Origin: Hyperoplus lanceolatus
Taxonomy: Eukaryota; Chordata; Actinopteri; Uranoscopiformes; Ammodytidae
Reading direction: 5' to 3'
DNA: 64,000 bases
NCBI GenBank assembly: GCA_026929865.2
Contig: CM049413.1
Span: 18,173,501-18,237,500, forward strand
The position numbers were made by a program, and so were the translations under genes. Positions 33,823-46,179 of the stretch are shown one piece after another. Numbering within the stretch: position 1 is the first letter of the stretch; each line of letters opens with the position of its first letter. The notes under the pieces were generated by a model, which searched no databases, was not told the origin of the DNA, and was given only the letters and a program-made list of their open reading frames with translations.

Positions 33823-35518
33823 TTAAAGCCACTACGAGCATAGACGGATTATGAGATAATGGGCCCCTGGGCACAAACTATTAAAGGGCCCCCCCACTCC
33901 TCCCTATCCAGTCCGGTACACTGACTTTTTTCGCACAGATACATACAATTAATGGCAACAACATATTAAGGAAGTCAGTGTTTCCCACAGGTTTTTGGGA
34001 TACTGTTGGAACATGTAACTGTCCTGAGCATGTACCATGTTGAGGATTCCGGGGGCATGCCCCCCCGGATTTATTTTTTACCTTTTTAAAGTAAAATGCA
34101 TCAATCTGGTGCACTTTGAGAGGAAATTTTAGAGGCTACATCAAATCCTGAGATGCAGAAGGAACATAATTCATATTTTTCTTAAACAGATTGGTCAGAA
34201 CCATGTTCCATGATGGAGGGGCCCATTTCAACAGATAAAGGGTGGAAAGCTTTTTTATGAACAATTTTGAATTCACACATAGAAAGCTTATTTCTGTATG
34301 TGTGAGAGGGCCTTCAAGGCCCCTCATGGAGCCCCTTAGACAGAGCTACTAATGCTGTTGTTTTTAACTTAATTTTGTATTTCTCCCCTACTAGTTGAGG
34401 GGCCCATGATGATTTCTATCTTGTTAAATTGTGTTGAGTATACTTATATTTAGGCTATTACTTTCTGGACCCTGTTATTGACATGAGTGACTTGACTTTG
34501 ACTATGCGACATGAAAAGTTACTATCAGTATCTCTGGCTTAGGGCCCCCCTGAGCCCTTGGGCCCCTGGGCAGTAATCCACCCCTGACTACGAGTAACAT
34601 GGCACGTTGGCGTCCCGTTTGGACAAAAGTGGTAGTATTTTTACGACGCCCGCTGTCGCAAAGCTGTTTTCTAGCTTGTGCCAGGCGTGCAAGTGTGAAC
34701 TGAGAAGGGCTCAATATAGTGCATGTCTGTGTGTTGAAAGTGTGAGGACTCTTTTCGGCTCTGTGAGAGTGGTTTTGACACTGCATCAACTAATGCCAGT
34801 CACTGCCACACATACCTGATTGCAATGAGTTGATGCAGCAGCGTCACCTAACTACTCTCTCTCACGGAGCTGAAAGATTACGTGTCCTCACAGAAAGCGA
34901 ATGAACGAGAGACGGCAGTTAGTATGGATCATGATGAGGTAATGTGTTTATGTTGTTGTAAATAATGACTATTTCAGATAATGGTTATCTGATGATGGTG
35001 AAGCAAAGCAAACTTTGTGTTAGTACCAACCGCTCATTCATTTAGGAGAAAACACTGCAGTCTAGTTTCGCTCTCGTGAAATTGTATACACGTTGCTTGG
35101 CAACGCCCTCGTCCCGCCCGTAGCCTATATCACTCTCCCTTTTAGCTTTTCTTCATTGCATTCTCTTTTTTTTCCTTTGATGGTTCAGCCCCGTTATCAG
35201 TCATTATGACGACAAATAACTGTCTCAAACAAGGCTCCCGCTTCCCTTCCCTCACCTGGAGGGATAGGCTTCTCAAATCGCATTGCAGCGCCACACTGAA
35301 ATCTGCGACCAATACGGATATGTGACCATAGAGCCTGCACGAGCGAACCGAAAATCGGACTGGGTGTGCGACCAGACCAAAAGCAGTAATAAAAACTATA
35401 TAAAAACGTCTTTTTTTGCACTGATGGTCTCGTTTGCTGTTAAAGGTAATTTATGATTATCAAAGGAAACATGAGGCTGTTTTTAAATGTTACTCGTAGC
35501 CGCTTTAATGTCTCTCAT
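33823..35518 (+). mobile_element. TTAA-bordered ~940-bp element, copy 1, split by a hAT-like insertion
   Basis: The left end TTAAAGCCACTACGAG and right end CTACGAGTAACAT...TTAA (read in reverse complement TTAAAGCGGCTACGAGTAAC) form a terminal inverted repeat of about 22 bp. The body is the same ~900-bp sequence as copies 2 and 3. A 748-bp insertion (33839-34586) interrupts the left inverted repeat. After removing it and one 8-bp duplication the element is 940 bp. TTAA borders fit piggyBac- or Kolobok-type targets. No transposase coding sequence recognised. Confidence 0.85.
33839..34586. mobile_element. hAT-like 748-bp element nested in copy 1
   Basis: It is flanked by the 8-bp direct repeat ACTACGAG (33831-33838 and 34587-34594), which is single in copy 3 (copy 2 has one point change). 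Its ends are CATAGACGGATTA and, in reverse complement, CAGGGGTGGATTA, sharing CA..G..GGATTA. Both end regions carry GGGCCCCTGGGC. These are hAT features and I recall similar ends from fish hAT families. No transposase seen. Confidence 0.88.
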
Positions 35519-37376
35519 TTCCTAGGCAAGGCCTTAACACATTAGCTTCTGCAGAACAGTATGCATCAATTTGCTCGATGTATGTACCCATCAAAACAAT
35601 ACACAACCATGACTACATACTCACGTAAAAGGCATATGCTCCATTGTACAAACACACTTTTATCCACCCACTATTGCGATCTCGACTGTCAAGAAGTCTG
35701 ATCTATAATGAAAAGCTAGTATCAAAAGTGTATTAGGTATATCCTATCAAACCCGTATTAACCAACTTTTAGCACAATGCTTTAATTGTTTATTATTCCT
35801 TCATAAAGAAGACTCTCCTCTCATCCCGTGTCCTGCAAAAGACGCACACCCAAGCCTCTTTGTCTAATAGCGCTGGATTTACCCTCTTTACCACCTGAGT
35901 TTTACGTCTAAATAAAGTACAATATTCAATAACACCGTGTTTAAAGTTCCTATCTTATCAGAGCCCCCCTCATCCTTTATGATGATGCCGATCTCCGCTA
36001 AACTATAAACCCTAATATTGTTTCAGAAAATCCTTCTTCTGTGTTCACGGAAGGTTTCAATTCACAAGTTATTGTTTATAGGTTGTGAGTAACTTAGTTT
36101 GTAAACCACCCTTCTAGTATTATAACCTATTCTTTTATTTTTAAAGATTAGGTGTATCAACATATTCTCTCCTTACAGAGAGGTTAGTTGTATGAGGTTG
36201 TGTGTGTTTTAAATCAGTAATGTGCCGTTGTGTGGAATCAAATTGTACTTACCTTCCCGAGGACGGAACCATCTCTTTGAAGAAAAACCCTATACCTAAA
36301 GTCCTTCTGTTCCAGTTATAAACAAATTCAAACTGAGGCTTTACAACATTTAAGGGATTTTATTTACAAAATACAAGAGAGTATAGGTATAATACATAAA
36401 ATGGACAAGAAAGGAAAAGAGGTTGTATGCCTATAACTCATTCAATAGAGTTATTTTCCCCTAATATCTGTTGACTTGATCTCGTTTCTAAATTTGTTGT
36501 AAAACTTGAAACAATACCCAGACATATACATGCATGCCTAGTAAGTACCATCTAAAGCTTTACGAAATCGTATTAAATGACAAGGACTTAGACAGGTATT
36601 TCTCAATAATATCCTGCTACTTCCAAACCATTCTGTCCGATTTCCTATTCTAATAATATTTAACCAAGTCATTCTGTGTCAAGAGTTTCAAAGATGTGTT
36701 TTTAAAAGACTTTGCCTCTAAGTACTTCAAAGTCCGAAAATCTTTCAGAGTATTTTGGACTCCCAAAGTTTTTCTAAGTTTTTCTTCTGCCTCCATGGTT
36801 GAAGGGAGATAGAGTGTGCTGGAACAGAGAGTGACAAACTATAGGAGTATATAGTAATGCCGCAAAAAGCGGCCCAAATGAGCCTTGTCCTGCTCCAAAC
36901 GTGCTGTTATATAGTGAACTGAAAACCAATGAGACCAGGGAGAGGGAGGAGTGAAAAAGGCACAGCTGCATGGGGGAACCCCGGTAGCCCCCTCCCTCTA
37001 CTCCTAACTACTGTATGGCCATATAAGGTCCTTCCCCCTATTACTTCCTGTGACCCTATGGTCCTCCCCCTTCCTCTGGTCAACTTTAACCTGATGAGTC
37101 TTCACATTCTATTCTGTTTCATTAAACATGTCCTACTTTTACTTATGACAAAAAGAAATACAAATGTCACAAGATATGCACAAGTAAAAAGTTACATCAT
37201 GTTCAATTATCACATCACCACATGTTTCCATCCCTTGCCTGTGGAGAATTACCTTAATGACTTGTGCAGAGGAAACAAGTACATATGGTATTTCAGCGAT
37301 GGAGACATGTTTAGCTCCATTAAACTTGGTCAAGGTTAAGGAAACATTGTGAATTTGGTTAAATGTTATATTTACA

Positions 37377-37377
<1 letters not shown>

Positions 37378-37438
<61 letters not shown>
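37378..37438. repeat. (TA)n microsatellite
   Basis: About 30 uninterrupted AT units, the only long AT array in the window. Confidence 0.97.
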
Positions 37439-37443
<5 letters not shown>

Positions 37444-38842
37444 TTCGGTTGTTGGTCGTCCAGCCATCTGCTTTACATGCCCAGTTCATTGGCAAAAGTG
37501 TCTCTGACTGCACTTCCTTTAGGGAGGCAGCTGTCTCTGTTCAGGGGTATCAATATTAGGAACTCCTTATCCAAGGGATTTAAAATGATCACGACTAGGA
37601 TCAATTTAAATTCAAGTTGGAAGTTCTGTACAGAATGTCTTGAGCGGTTCAATCCACATCACCAGGCAGGGGCTTTTGATTGATGACATTACATAGTTGT
37701 TTTCCGAAAACCTTCTCCACTTCAGTTTTAATCAGGCAGGTAGACATGGGTGATCAAGTGCTATTCATTAGCATTCATCATTCATGTTTGCTAAGCCAAA
37801 AGACTCAAGGATTTCACCCAATTTAACTCAATTCCACCCGCTGAAAACAGCTCTCTTGTTTTGGGTTCACTTTGGAGCCTCTTGCGCATTGTAATGTGTG
37901 ATGTGCCTTCTAGGTAAGGTCAACGTTTTACTGTGATGTGGAGCATTAATCACGGAGACCCTTATCCCCTGATAACTCTCATGTTTTTTGGCAGGGAGTA
38001 TTCATTTCTGGCATCAACACATGTGACTCTGGTGCTGGCCTACGGGGACTTGTTTTCCCCCCTGGTCTTATAAAAGGAGAAATTTCACAACACCTTGCAG
38101 ACGAGCGCATCCTGTAAAACTGCACTCGTAACTTTGAGCTCCTATAAGGTTTATGCGCTGGTATAAAAGAAGGCACTGCTCTCAATGTAGAAGTAACTCT
38201 GACACATAACCAGAGGCAAGTGACAGAGAGACTGACAGGGGGAGAGAGAAATGGACACAAGAATTCTTGACAGACACTGCAGACAGACACCTATCAAAGC
38301 TCAACACTTTCTGGATACTGACCGAAATGTGTTTTTATTAAAAAAAAGAAAAAAAAAAGAAAACTGTCAAGTTATGAAAGATGCTATGACATATGTCTGG
38401 TCAGATATGTGATGTTGTTTTCTTAGGGCACTTCATTTGATGCAGTTCACATACTGTACATTCTGGTGTTTCCTATGGTTTGGTTCAGTTTGTTTGCACT
38501 GGTGTGAAAGCTTATGGATCTCTGTGGCTTCTAATGGGAACATGGAGGGGTTTAATGGTGGTGTAAAATTAAATAAATAAAACACCAATCACAGGATTTT
38601 ACGAGAGCAGAAACGTGATTTCAGCATGAATTTGAAAGCTGATCCGCCTAAAAAGACATGTTATAAGCCTAAACTCAGTTGCCAGTTTATAGGTAGCTGT
38701 GTATCTGAATCTTATGGCAGTGGGGGCGGGACCCGATAAGCCTTTGGCTTCTTCTGCTTCCCTTCGGACGATAACACAAAGTAATATGTATGAATATGCA
38801 ATGAGAAAATTATGTATTATGTGTAATTGTCCGGAAGAATAA

Positions 38843-38869
38843 TAATAAATAAATAAATAAATAAATAAG
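38843..38869. repeat. (AAAT)n array
   Basis: Six AAAT/AATA units. A similar array occurs at 58412-58436. Confidence 0.9.
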
Positions 38870-39208
38870 GTAGACCTGAGTATATTTGACTGAAGCTAAT
38901 GCAACAGTCCTGCAAAAAAAAAAAAAAAAGTTTCAGAGAGTTGTTTGGTGATTAATCCTTCCTTTCATGGTTTCTCCAGACAACTTTTTTTTTTACTATG
39001 TACGATGGCTTTTGGGACATGCACATGGTTTATTCACTGAGTCTTAAACCCCTACATTTCCACGATATTTCAAGTTTTCTTTTTCTTAAGAGCATTCATG
39101 TCATATCCATTAACCTTCTCCTTTTCGATGTGTCTCCCAGGAAACAAATACAATGCAGAGACAAGAGTAAGGCCTTGACCAAAAGCAAAATACTCCTTCT
39201 CAGTGTGC

Positions 39209-39343
<135 letters not shown>

Positions 39344-42300
39344 AATGCGAACAATTCTCCCCTTTACAAGGCTCAAGGGCTGCCAGAGGCTCATCAGTTC
39401 TTGAGATGAGGTCCCTCGGCTCCTTCTTTCCTTTTCCTGCCCCTCTACCAAATCTTCCAGACAATTTAGTCCAAGAAGAGAAAAAGGTGTTGTGCAGGAC
39501 GAGGGTCTGGATAAATAACAGAGAAGTAGGGCCATAAGGCTAACCCAGGCAGCAGGGGAATGGTGCAGCATTGGGGGCGCTCCATGAGTTCATTTCAGCA
39601 TTGGAGGTCAGCGGGGCTAATCTGACGTGTGTATTGTTCCTGGGAAGAAATGCTGTAATAATACCAGCTATTAGATTGCCGTGAGAATATTAACACACCT
39701 AAGATTGAGAACAACATGTCTTTGCAAACTGATCTTGCCTTGAATCATCAAAATAAGACCCTGTCCTGGATTTCTGTATGGTTACTCGAGTGTGTGGGTG
39801 TGTGCACGTGTGGATGCATGTGCACGTGTTTTGAATGTGTATCAGTGACGGTGTGCATGTTTTACTGTGTGAAACATCTCACTCAGCAAAAGTGCTATGA
39901 GGCATTTCTTCTCTGGGGAAATTGTAGTAAGATGTCAATACAATTAACTTGTACATTTTATTATATTATTTTCTTCAAAATAAGTTATATTCTCCCATGT
40001 CCCCCTTTGCGTCCATGGCATCATTGTTTTGATGGGAGAGAGCAAGCCTTACAGATTCTATTGTGAAAGCCTTGTTTTTTGTAATACTGCAGCTATCCTT
40101 TTTATCCTTAATACAATTAAAAATGGTCTGTAATGTGAAAATGTGATAATACTGCCATTTCCATGAGGAATCAATCTCTTTGTCTGCGGCAATAGCAGGC
40201 TCTTCAGCTACTTTCAAAGAATAATTTTGGTTAATTGTTTTCTATAGGGTTGAGTGCCAACAGCTCTCAACCATTGTGCACCATTCCCCTAATTGTGCAC
40301 TTCTGCTCAGTGGAATTAGCACAGGGATGTGGTGAATGAGCGCTTTCTGACTAAAGTCAAACGTGTAGCAAGAGAACAGAAGAATAAAAAGGATTGATTT
40401 TTTTAAAGTTATGTCCATGTTACCAGGTTACTGCAAATTATTGCAGATATGTCAACTGCAAGAGATTTAGAATGTGATAAAATTTTGAGCCTTGAGTTTC
40501 ACATATTTACATGTACCAATTTAGGTTCCATAGTTAGTTAGTTAGTTTGACAGAAAACTAATGTATGTATACAGTGTAGAGTTTGGTGGACACTCTACAA
40601 TAAAAAGCAACACACATATATGTTTATGATTGAGTGGTCCTGTGGGAATGAGACTCACACCAGTAGCATCTTTCTAAAGGTATATGGTTCAGGAACAAAA
40701 CAGTCTTGTGGTACTATATGACTTTATAGCATGCCCCAGTGGGAGACCAATCCCTAACCCCTGTAGTGTGACAGCCATCCGCAAACTCACTGAACTGCAT
40801 GACCATGTGCTGTAACAAATATGGCCCATGATGTCCTTTCGGAGAACGAACATTCATTTTGACAAACAAAACATTTGAAATTATGTTCATTAAGTAGCAG
40901 AGAAAAACTAGATTTTTTATTTATTTTTCCTTATCATACCTTCTGTCTTACGAAACCTTACATTCCCCTTTTCCCCCACACCTTCATGGCTTTAAAAAAA
41001 ATAGAACAAGACGAAACCAGCAATCACACTTTCTGTCCCTTCTAGACATGAATCTGCCACCCGGACCACAGTGTCTATCCTTCACTCGTGCACAAACTTG
41101 CTACACATCCACAACTTTCTGTTTCCATCACGGATTTCGCACTTCCATGACTTCGGCTGGCTCCTGGCCGCCGTCACCCTACATTGGCCCACTCCCCGTC
41201 ATCTACAGCCCATCACCTCTCAATCACTCTCTTGTTTTCCTGCCACCCCCTCAGCAAAGTCATTCCTTGGAAAAGGGAAATGGAAATGGTAGGTGCCACT
41301 GAAAGAAATCTTCACTTCCCGTGCCCTTTCCTCACCTCCCACGGTTATACCTCCATCATCTTTGTCTCAACTTGCCTTCTGGTGTCCATACTTCCAAAAC
41401 CTGGATTTAAAAATAAACTGCAAAAGATTGTGACACGTCCTAAGATTAGACTCATTTGATACAATGCACTTATAAAAGCCACAGCCTCATGTGTCTTGTT
41501 TTTCAATTGGTGAGATGAAAGTGGAGACAGTACTGAATAATATCAAGGTTGATTGGAGAACTATCTAGTATTTCAGCAAACCACTTTTAAACAAATCAAA
41601 GCACATCTCAAACCATTTGATTGATAACCTGTCAAGATTGATCATTCCAGTGAAACTGTCTGAGGAACGTTATGTTTTTTTTCTGACAAAACAGAAGATG
41701 TAGGTTTTCCCGAAAATATAATTAACAACAAACGAAAAAGAAAATCATACAGCGGACAACTCTGACACAATACACAGTTTCAAAGTGAAGTTGTCCAGAG
41801 GCTTAACTTACCGCAGTATTTCAATGGGAAAACCAGGGATTAAACAGTACCAGGAAGAGAATAGAATAGGCAGTTTTTGCGTTTCAATGCTTGTGTTTGT
41901 GGCTGTTTGGAAAAACCTGTCAAATATTTTATTCTTTGCAAAATGTCCTAAAGTTACTTAGGAATGGGTGAGATGCAGGCCGCCCTTCTTACCGTCAGCA
42001 CATTGAATCATCCCATTGAAATTCACCCTCGTAGCTCAAGGAAATAAGACCCTACCTGTATTCTGTGCCCTGTGCTAACTCACATTTTTTAAATCCATCC
42101 TTTTCTCATACATGAATGGATGAGTTTGTGTGGACTGACAATTAACATTTGTGTTTTTAGGACCAAGGACCTAGAAACCGATCTTTACACGGAGAGGGGA
42201 TGAATCGACCGTAACAAGAGTTCTTCTTTTGTGCTGTTTGAAATTTAGTATTGATCAGAGCTCCTTAGTTTTCTCTTCTTACATTTATTTTTAATACACT

Positions 42301-43439
42301 TTCTTCCATTTTTTCTTCTGGAGTCTAGCCAAGGTAATAGTACATTGTCCATGGGACGTGGCTATCATACTACCTTCACTTTCTGTTGGGTTCATTAGTT
42401 AGTTGGAGTCTACCACTCTGTTTCTTCCTATATTCCTACTCTCTGTTCCCTCTTTTTTATAGAGAAATGGGAGTTAGCAAAGGGTACAGAATTCAGGTAG
42501 AGTCTTATAAGTCTTTCTGTGGAATGTCCCACATCAGCTATTTGTCCAGCTGATTAATCACTTGATTACTTCTAGCCAATAGCCACATTGATTCACTTTG
42601 CAACACGACCGCTTTCTGGCTGACCCCTGAAGAGTGCAGGGACTTGTCTCACGCAGACTACCGGCAGGAAGCAAGTCATTCATGGCCACGGGGCATCTTT
42701 GCAATGCTCTGTCATTGAAGGTCATCCAGGTTTGTGACATCTTGGGAGAGATCACAATGCACTAGGCTTCAAGGAAATTGAGCTCCCCTTTGCCACACAA
42801 AGACAGAGAGCAAGCCCTCTGTTCAGACAGCAATGAATCCCCCTTAGGGCTGCAACAGAGATGATATCAAGAAAGAAAACATCCTAAAGCCATACACATC
42901 TTGAGACTGTCTAGGTTTTTTTTCTTCAGTTGCCCTCTCTGAATCTGAGATCCTTCAAGTTATTGGTACAAAATCAAAGTGATTTGATTCAACGTTAGTC
43001 AATAGCAAGCGTGTGGTTGGGCGCACAACGAGAAACATTTCAATCACTTGTTCCTTTTGGAAAGAAAACACATCATGGGCTGCAGTTTGTTGTCACATAG
43101 GACCACTCTCTCCTTGTATTGTGGTCTCAATCCACTCAGCTACAACATTGTGACTTAACCCTTAAACAGGCAACAGTGGGAAATGAGTTTCTAAAAAGAT
43201 TTTCATGTTATCACTCATCTCTTTAAGACCAAAGAAAAATATTTCCACATAATTTGTTTTTATACTTTGTATATTTTGGGTTTTACGAGTTGTATCTCCC
43301 AGGATACGTTGCCCTATTAGGGTGTAAAAAAAGCCAAAATGGTAAAAATATTAATGTTTAATTTGATGAACCAAAATGATAAATTGTTGTTTATCTTGTC
43401 CATTTAAATTACAAATACTACTTTTTAAGTACATTTTAT

Positions 43440-44820
43440 TCAGTTTTACCAATCTAGTTTCATCAAACTGGATCAGCCACATCCAGATGGGCAGGCTTGA
43501 GACGGTCCATAGTGACCTGCTCTAGCTTATCCCCCATGCCCACCACAAAGTTCTTGGGCCTTGCCTCCAGGACACAGAAGGGCCCATCGTAGGGGAGGCT
43601 TCAGGGGGATCTGAGTGAAGGGGCTGGAGTTGCCCAGAGCAAAAGTCCAATGTGACGCGCCCGTTCCACAGAACCGCAGCGTCCTGAAGGAACTTTCCTG
43701 GGACCACCAGTGGCTGTCCGTAAAACAATTCAGCAGATGAAAACTGCAGGCCCTCCTTAGGGGCAGAGAGCAGGCCAAACATTAACCACTGGAGGCAGCC
43801 AACCCAGTTGCGACCCCTTAGTCATGCAGCTCGGATGTGAACTGTGGGCCCCTGTACGAGGTGAGGTCAGCCGACAAACCAAAACGGGCCACCCACAACC
43901 AGAAGAATGCCCAGTCCACTTCAGCGAATACAGAGGAATGGCTTCTGGCTACCTGGTGGTGCTGCCCACCAAGGTGAGGAGGTCAGTGAACCTACGGGAG
44001 GAAGGCAGGGGGCCCACCAGGTCCTTTTTGACCTGGTCGAAATGCCTCTCTGAGACCAGAATCGACGCCAAGGGGGCTTTGGTATTGTGTGTACCTTGCA
44101 CACGCTGACAAGCCAAGCTGAAGCTATCCCAGGTCTTTACATCCCTCCTGAGGCGGTGCCAGACAAATGTAACACCCACCAGCCTTGTAGACGCCTGAAC
44201 ACCCAGATTGCATAAACCATTGATCAGGTATATACATTGGCGCCCCCAACCCACGCGCACCATCGGGCGGGGCTGGTCAGTACAGATATCGCAGAGGAGC
44301 CTTGCCGTGATCAAACACAGCACAGCAGCCACAGGCCTGAAGTTGGAGGACATAGTGTAGTAGGGACATCTGAGCCAGCGGCCTGGTCTTTAGACATGAC
44401 AGCGTTGTCGAGTCCCAAGTGCACAGACCCCGAAGTTGTCCTTACCAGCCATGCTGAATATCAGTGGTGAACTCAGAGATAGCGGAAAACTGATGTTGCT
44501 AGCGTGCAGGCCACAGCTCAGAAGTCTTGGCAATGGTGAAGGTCAGTGGTGTGTGGTCCACGAAGGCAGTGGAGGCCGTCCCAACAGGAATGTAGGGACT
44601 TTATGGTGCGGTGTGCATGAAACTGGCACGGTGTCTTACTTTACCAGTTTAATGGCTCCCTTTGTGGAAAGCAGTGTCCAAGGAAATCAATGGATGACAG
44701 GCCAAACTGTAACTAAGCAGGATTGACTATTAGTCACTGCACCCTGATCCTTTCAAACAGCTGCCACAGGTGTGTCTGATGCTCCTCTAAAGCCAATGCA
44801 AGTATGATGCTACACTGTGT
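43440..44820 (-). pseudogene. decayed Ty3/gypsy retrotransposon pol fragment (reverse transcriptase end, RNase H, integrase)
   Basis: Read on the minus strand from 44820 downward, the gypsy pol order is recognisable across several frames. First comes the reverse transcriptase end (EEHQTHLWQLFERI, then FLGH). Next is the RNase H end (SAISEFTTDIQH, AGKDN). The integrase zinc-finger region follows (LGVQASTRLVG, WHRLRRDV, LACQR), then the start of the integrase core (DLVGPLPSSRRFTDLL). Part of the core is missing around 43790-43920. The integrase C-terminal part (SSAELFYGQPLVVPG) and a final DRLKPAHLD-like stretch, frameshifted, complete it. Stops and frameshifts separate the parts, gag and LTRs are not seen, and the copy is dead. 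The family assignment rests on recalled motifs in the correct order. Confidence 0.85.
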
Positions 44821-44932
44821 GCCTGAAACGACCAGCAGCCACCAGCTTGAAATAATATATTTAATAAACAGCAGCTTACTCTCCATGCCAGTGGCTTTGG
44901 CCATCCTGGGCAGTGAAGTTTGTTGGTGTTTT

Positions 44933-44990
44933 CTGCCTGGAAGGCACCTTCCGCCCCCGGTTAGGGTTAGGGATAGGGCCTTCCAGGCAG
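44933..44990. repeat. 13-bp inverted repeat enclosing telomere-like TTAGGG units
   Basis: CTGCCTGGAAGGC (44933-44945) and GCCTTCCAGGCAG (44978-44990) are perfect complements. The 32-base loop contains GGTTAGGGTTAGGG. It lies just upstream (minus sense) of the gypsy remnant and may belong to another dispersed repeat. Confidence 0.85.
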
Positions 44991-45257
44991 CGCTGCCCCA
45001 AGTATATATAAATATAGAAAGATAATTTTTAAAGTAAAATACAGTAATAATGTTGTAATGGGCACAACTGTTCATGATAATATATGGTTCTGCAGTCATT
45101 ATTAACATTCCTTCAAGTTTTAAATAAAACTCTGAATAATAAACATTGACCAAATGTCTACCCCCTAATCAGGCAACGTATCTCTGGGGATACATACATT
45201 TCAAATTCTGCTAAAAACCCCACAAACACAGATGGATTTTTTTTCTTCATCAGCATG

Positions 45258-46179
45258 TTAAAGCCACTATGAGTAACATGGCACGTTGGCGTCCCCTTTG
45301 GACAAAAGCGGTATTATTTTTACGACGCCCGCTGTCGCAAAGCTGTTTTATAGCTCGTGACACGCGCGTGAGTGTGAACTGAGAAGGGAGCAACATAGTG
45401 TGTTGAAAGTGTGAGGACTCTTTTCGGCTCCGTGAGAGTGGTTTTGACACTGCATGAACTAATGCTAGTCACTGCCACACACACCTGATTGCAGCAGTGT
45501 CACCTAACTACTCTCTCTGAGCTGAAAGATTAGCCTACGTGTCCGACTCCTCACAGAAAGCGAATGAACGATAGACGGCAGTTAGTATGGATCACAATGA
45601 GGTAATGTGTTTATGTTGTTGTAAATAATTACTATTTCAGATAATGGTTATCTGATGATGGTGAAGCAAAGCAAACTTTGTGTTAGTACCAACCGCTCAT
45701 TCATTTAGGAGTAAACACTGCAGTCTAGTTTCGCTCTTGTGAAATTGTATACACGTTGCTTGGCAACGCCCTTGTCGCCCCCGTAGCCTATATCACTCTC
45801 CCTTTTAGCTTTTCTTCATTGCATTTTCTTTTTTTTCTTTGATGGTTCAGCCCCGTTATCAGTCATTATGACGACAAATAACTGTATCAAACAAGGCTCC
45901 CGCTCCCCTTCCCACACCTGGAGGGATAGGCTTTTCAAATCACGTTGCTGCGCCACACTGAAATCTGCGACTAATACGGATATGTGACCATAGAGCTTGC
46001 ACGAGCAAACCGAAAATCGGACTGGGTGTGCGACCAGACCAAAAGCAGTAATAAAAACTATTTAAAAACGTCTTTCTTTGCACTGATGGTCTCGTTTGCT
46101 GTTAAAGGTAATTTATGATTATCAGAGGAAACATGAGGCTGTTTAAAAGATATTTAAATGTTACTCGTAGCCGCTTTAA
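45258..46179 (+). mobile_element. TTAA-bordered element, copy 2
   Basis: A 922-bp copy in the same orientation as copies 1 and 3, starting TTAAAGCCACTATGAGTAAC and ending in the complementary CTCGTAGCCGCTTTAA. The body matches the other copies nearly throughout (for example GTACCAACCGCTCATTCATT near 45685). The missing CGCATGTC-type octet and small gaps near 45400 and 45490 explain its shorter length. Confidence 0.88.

Noticed and set aside
44958-44977. Interstitial telomere repeat
   Set aside because: Only two TTAGGG units, inside a hairpin loop; too short to call a telomeric array.
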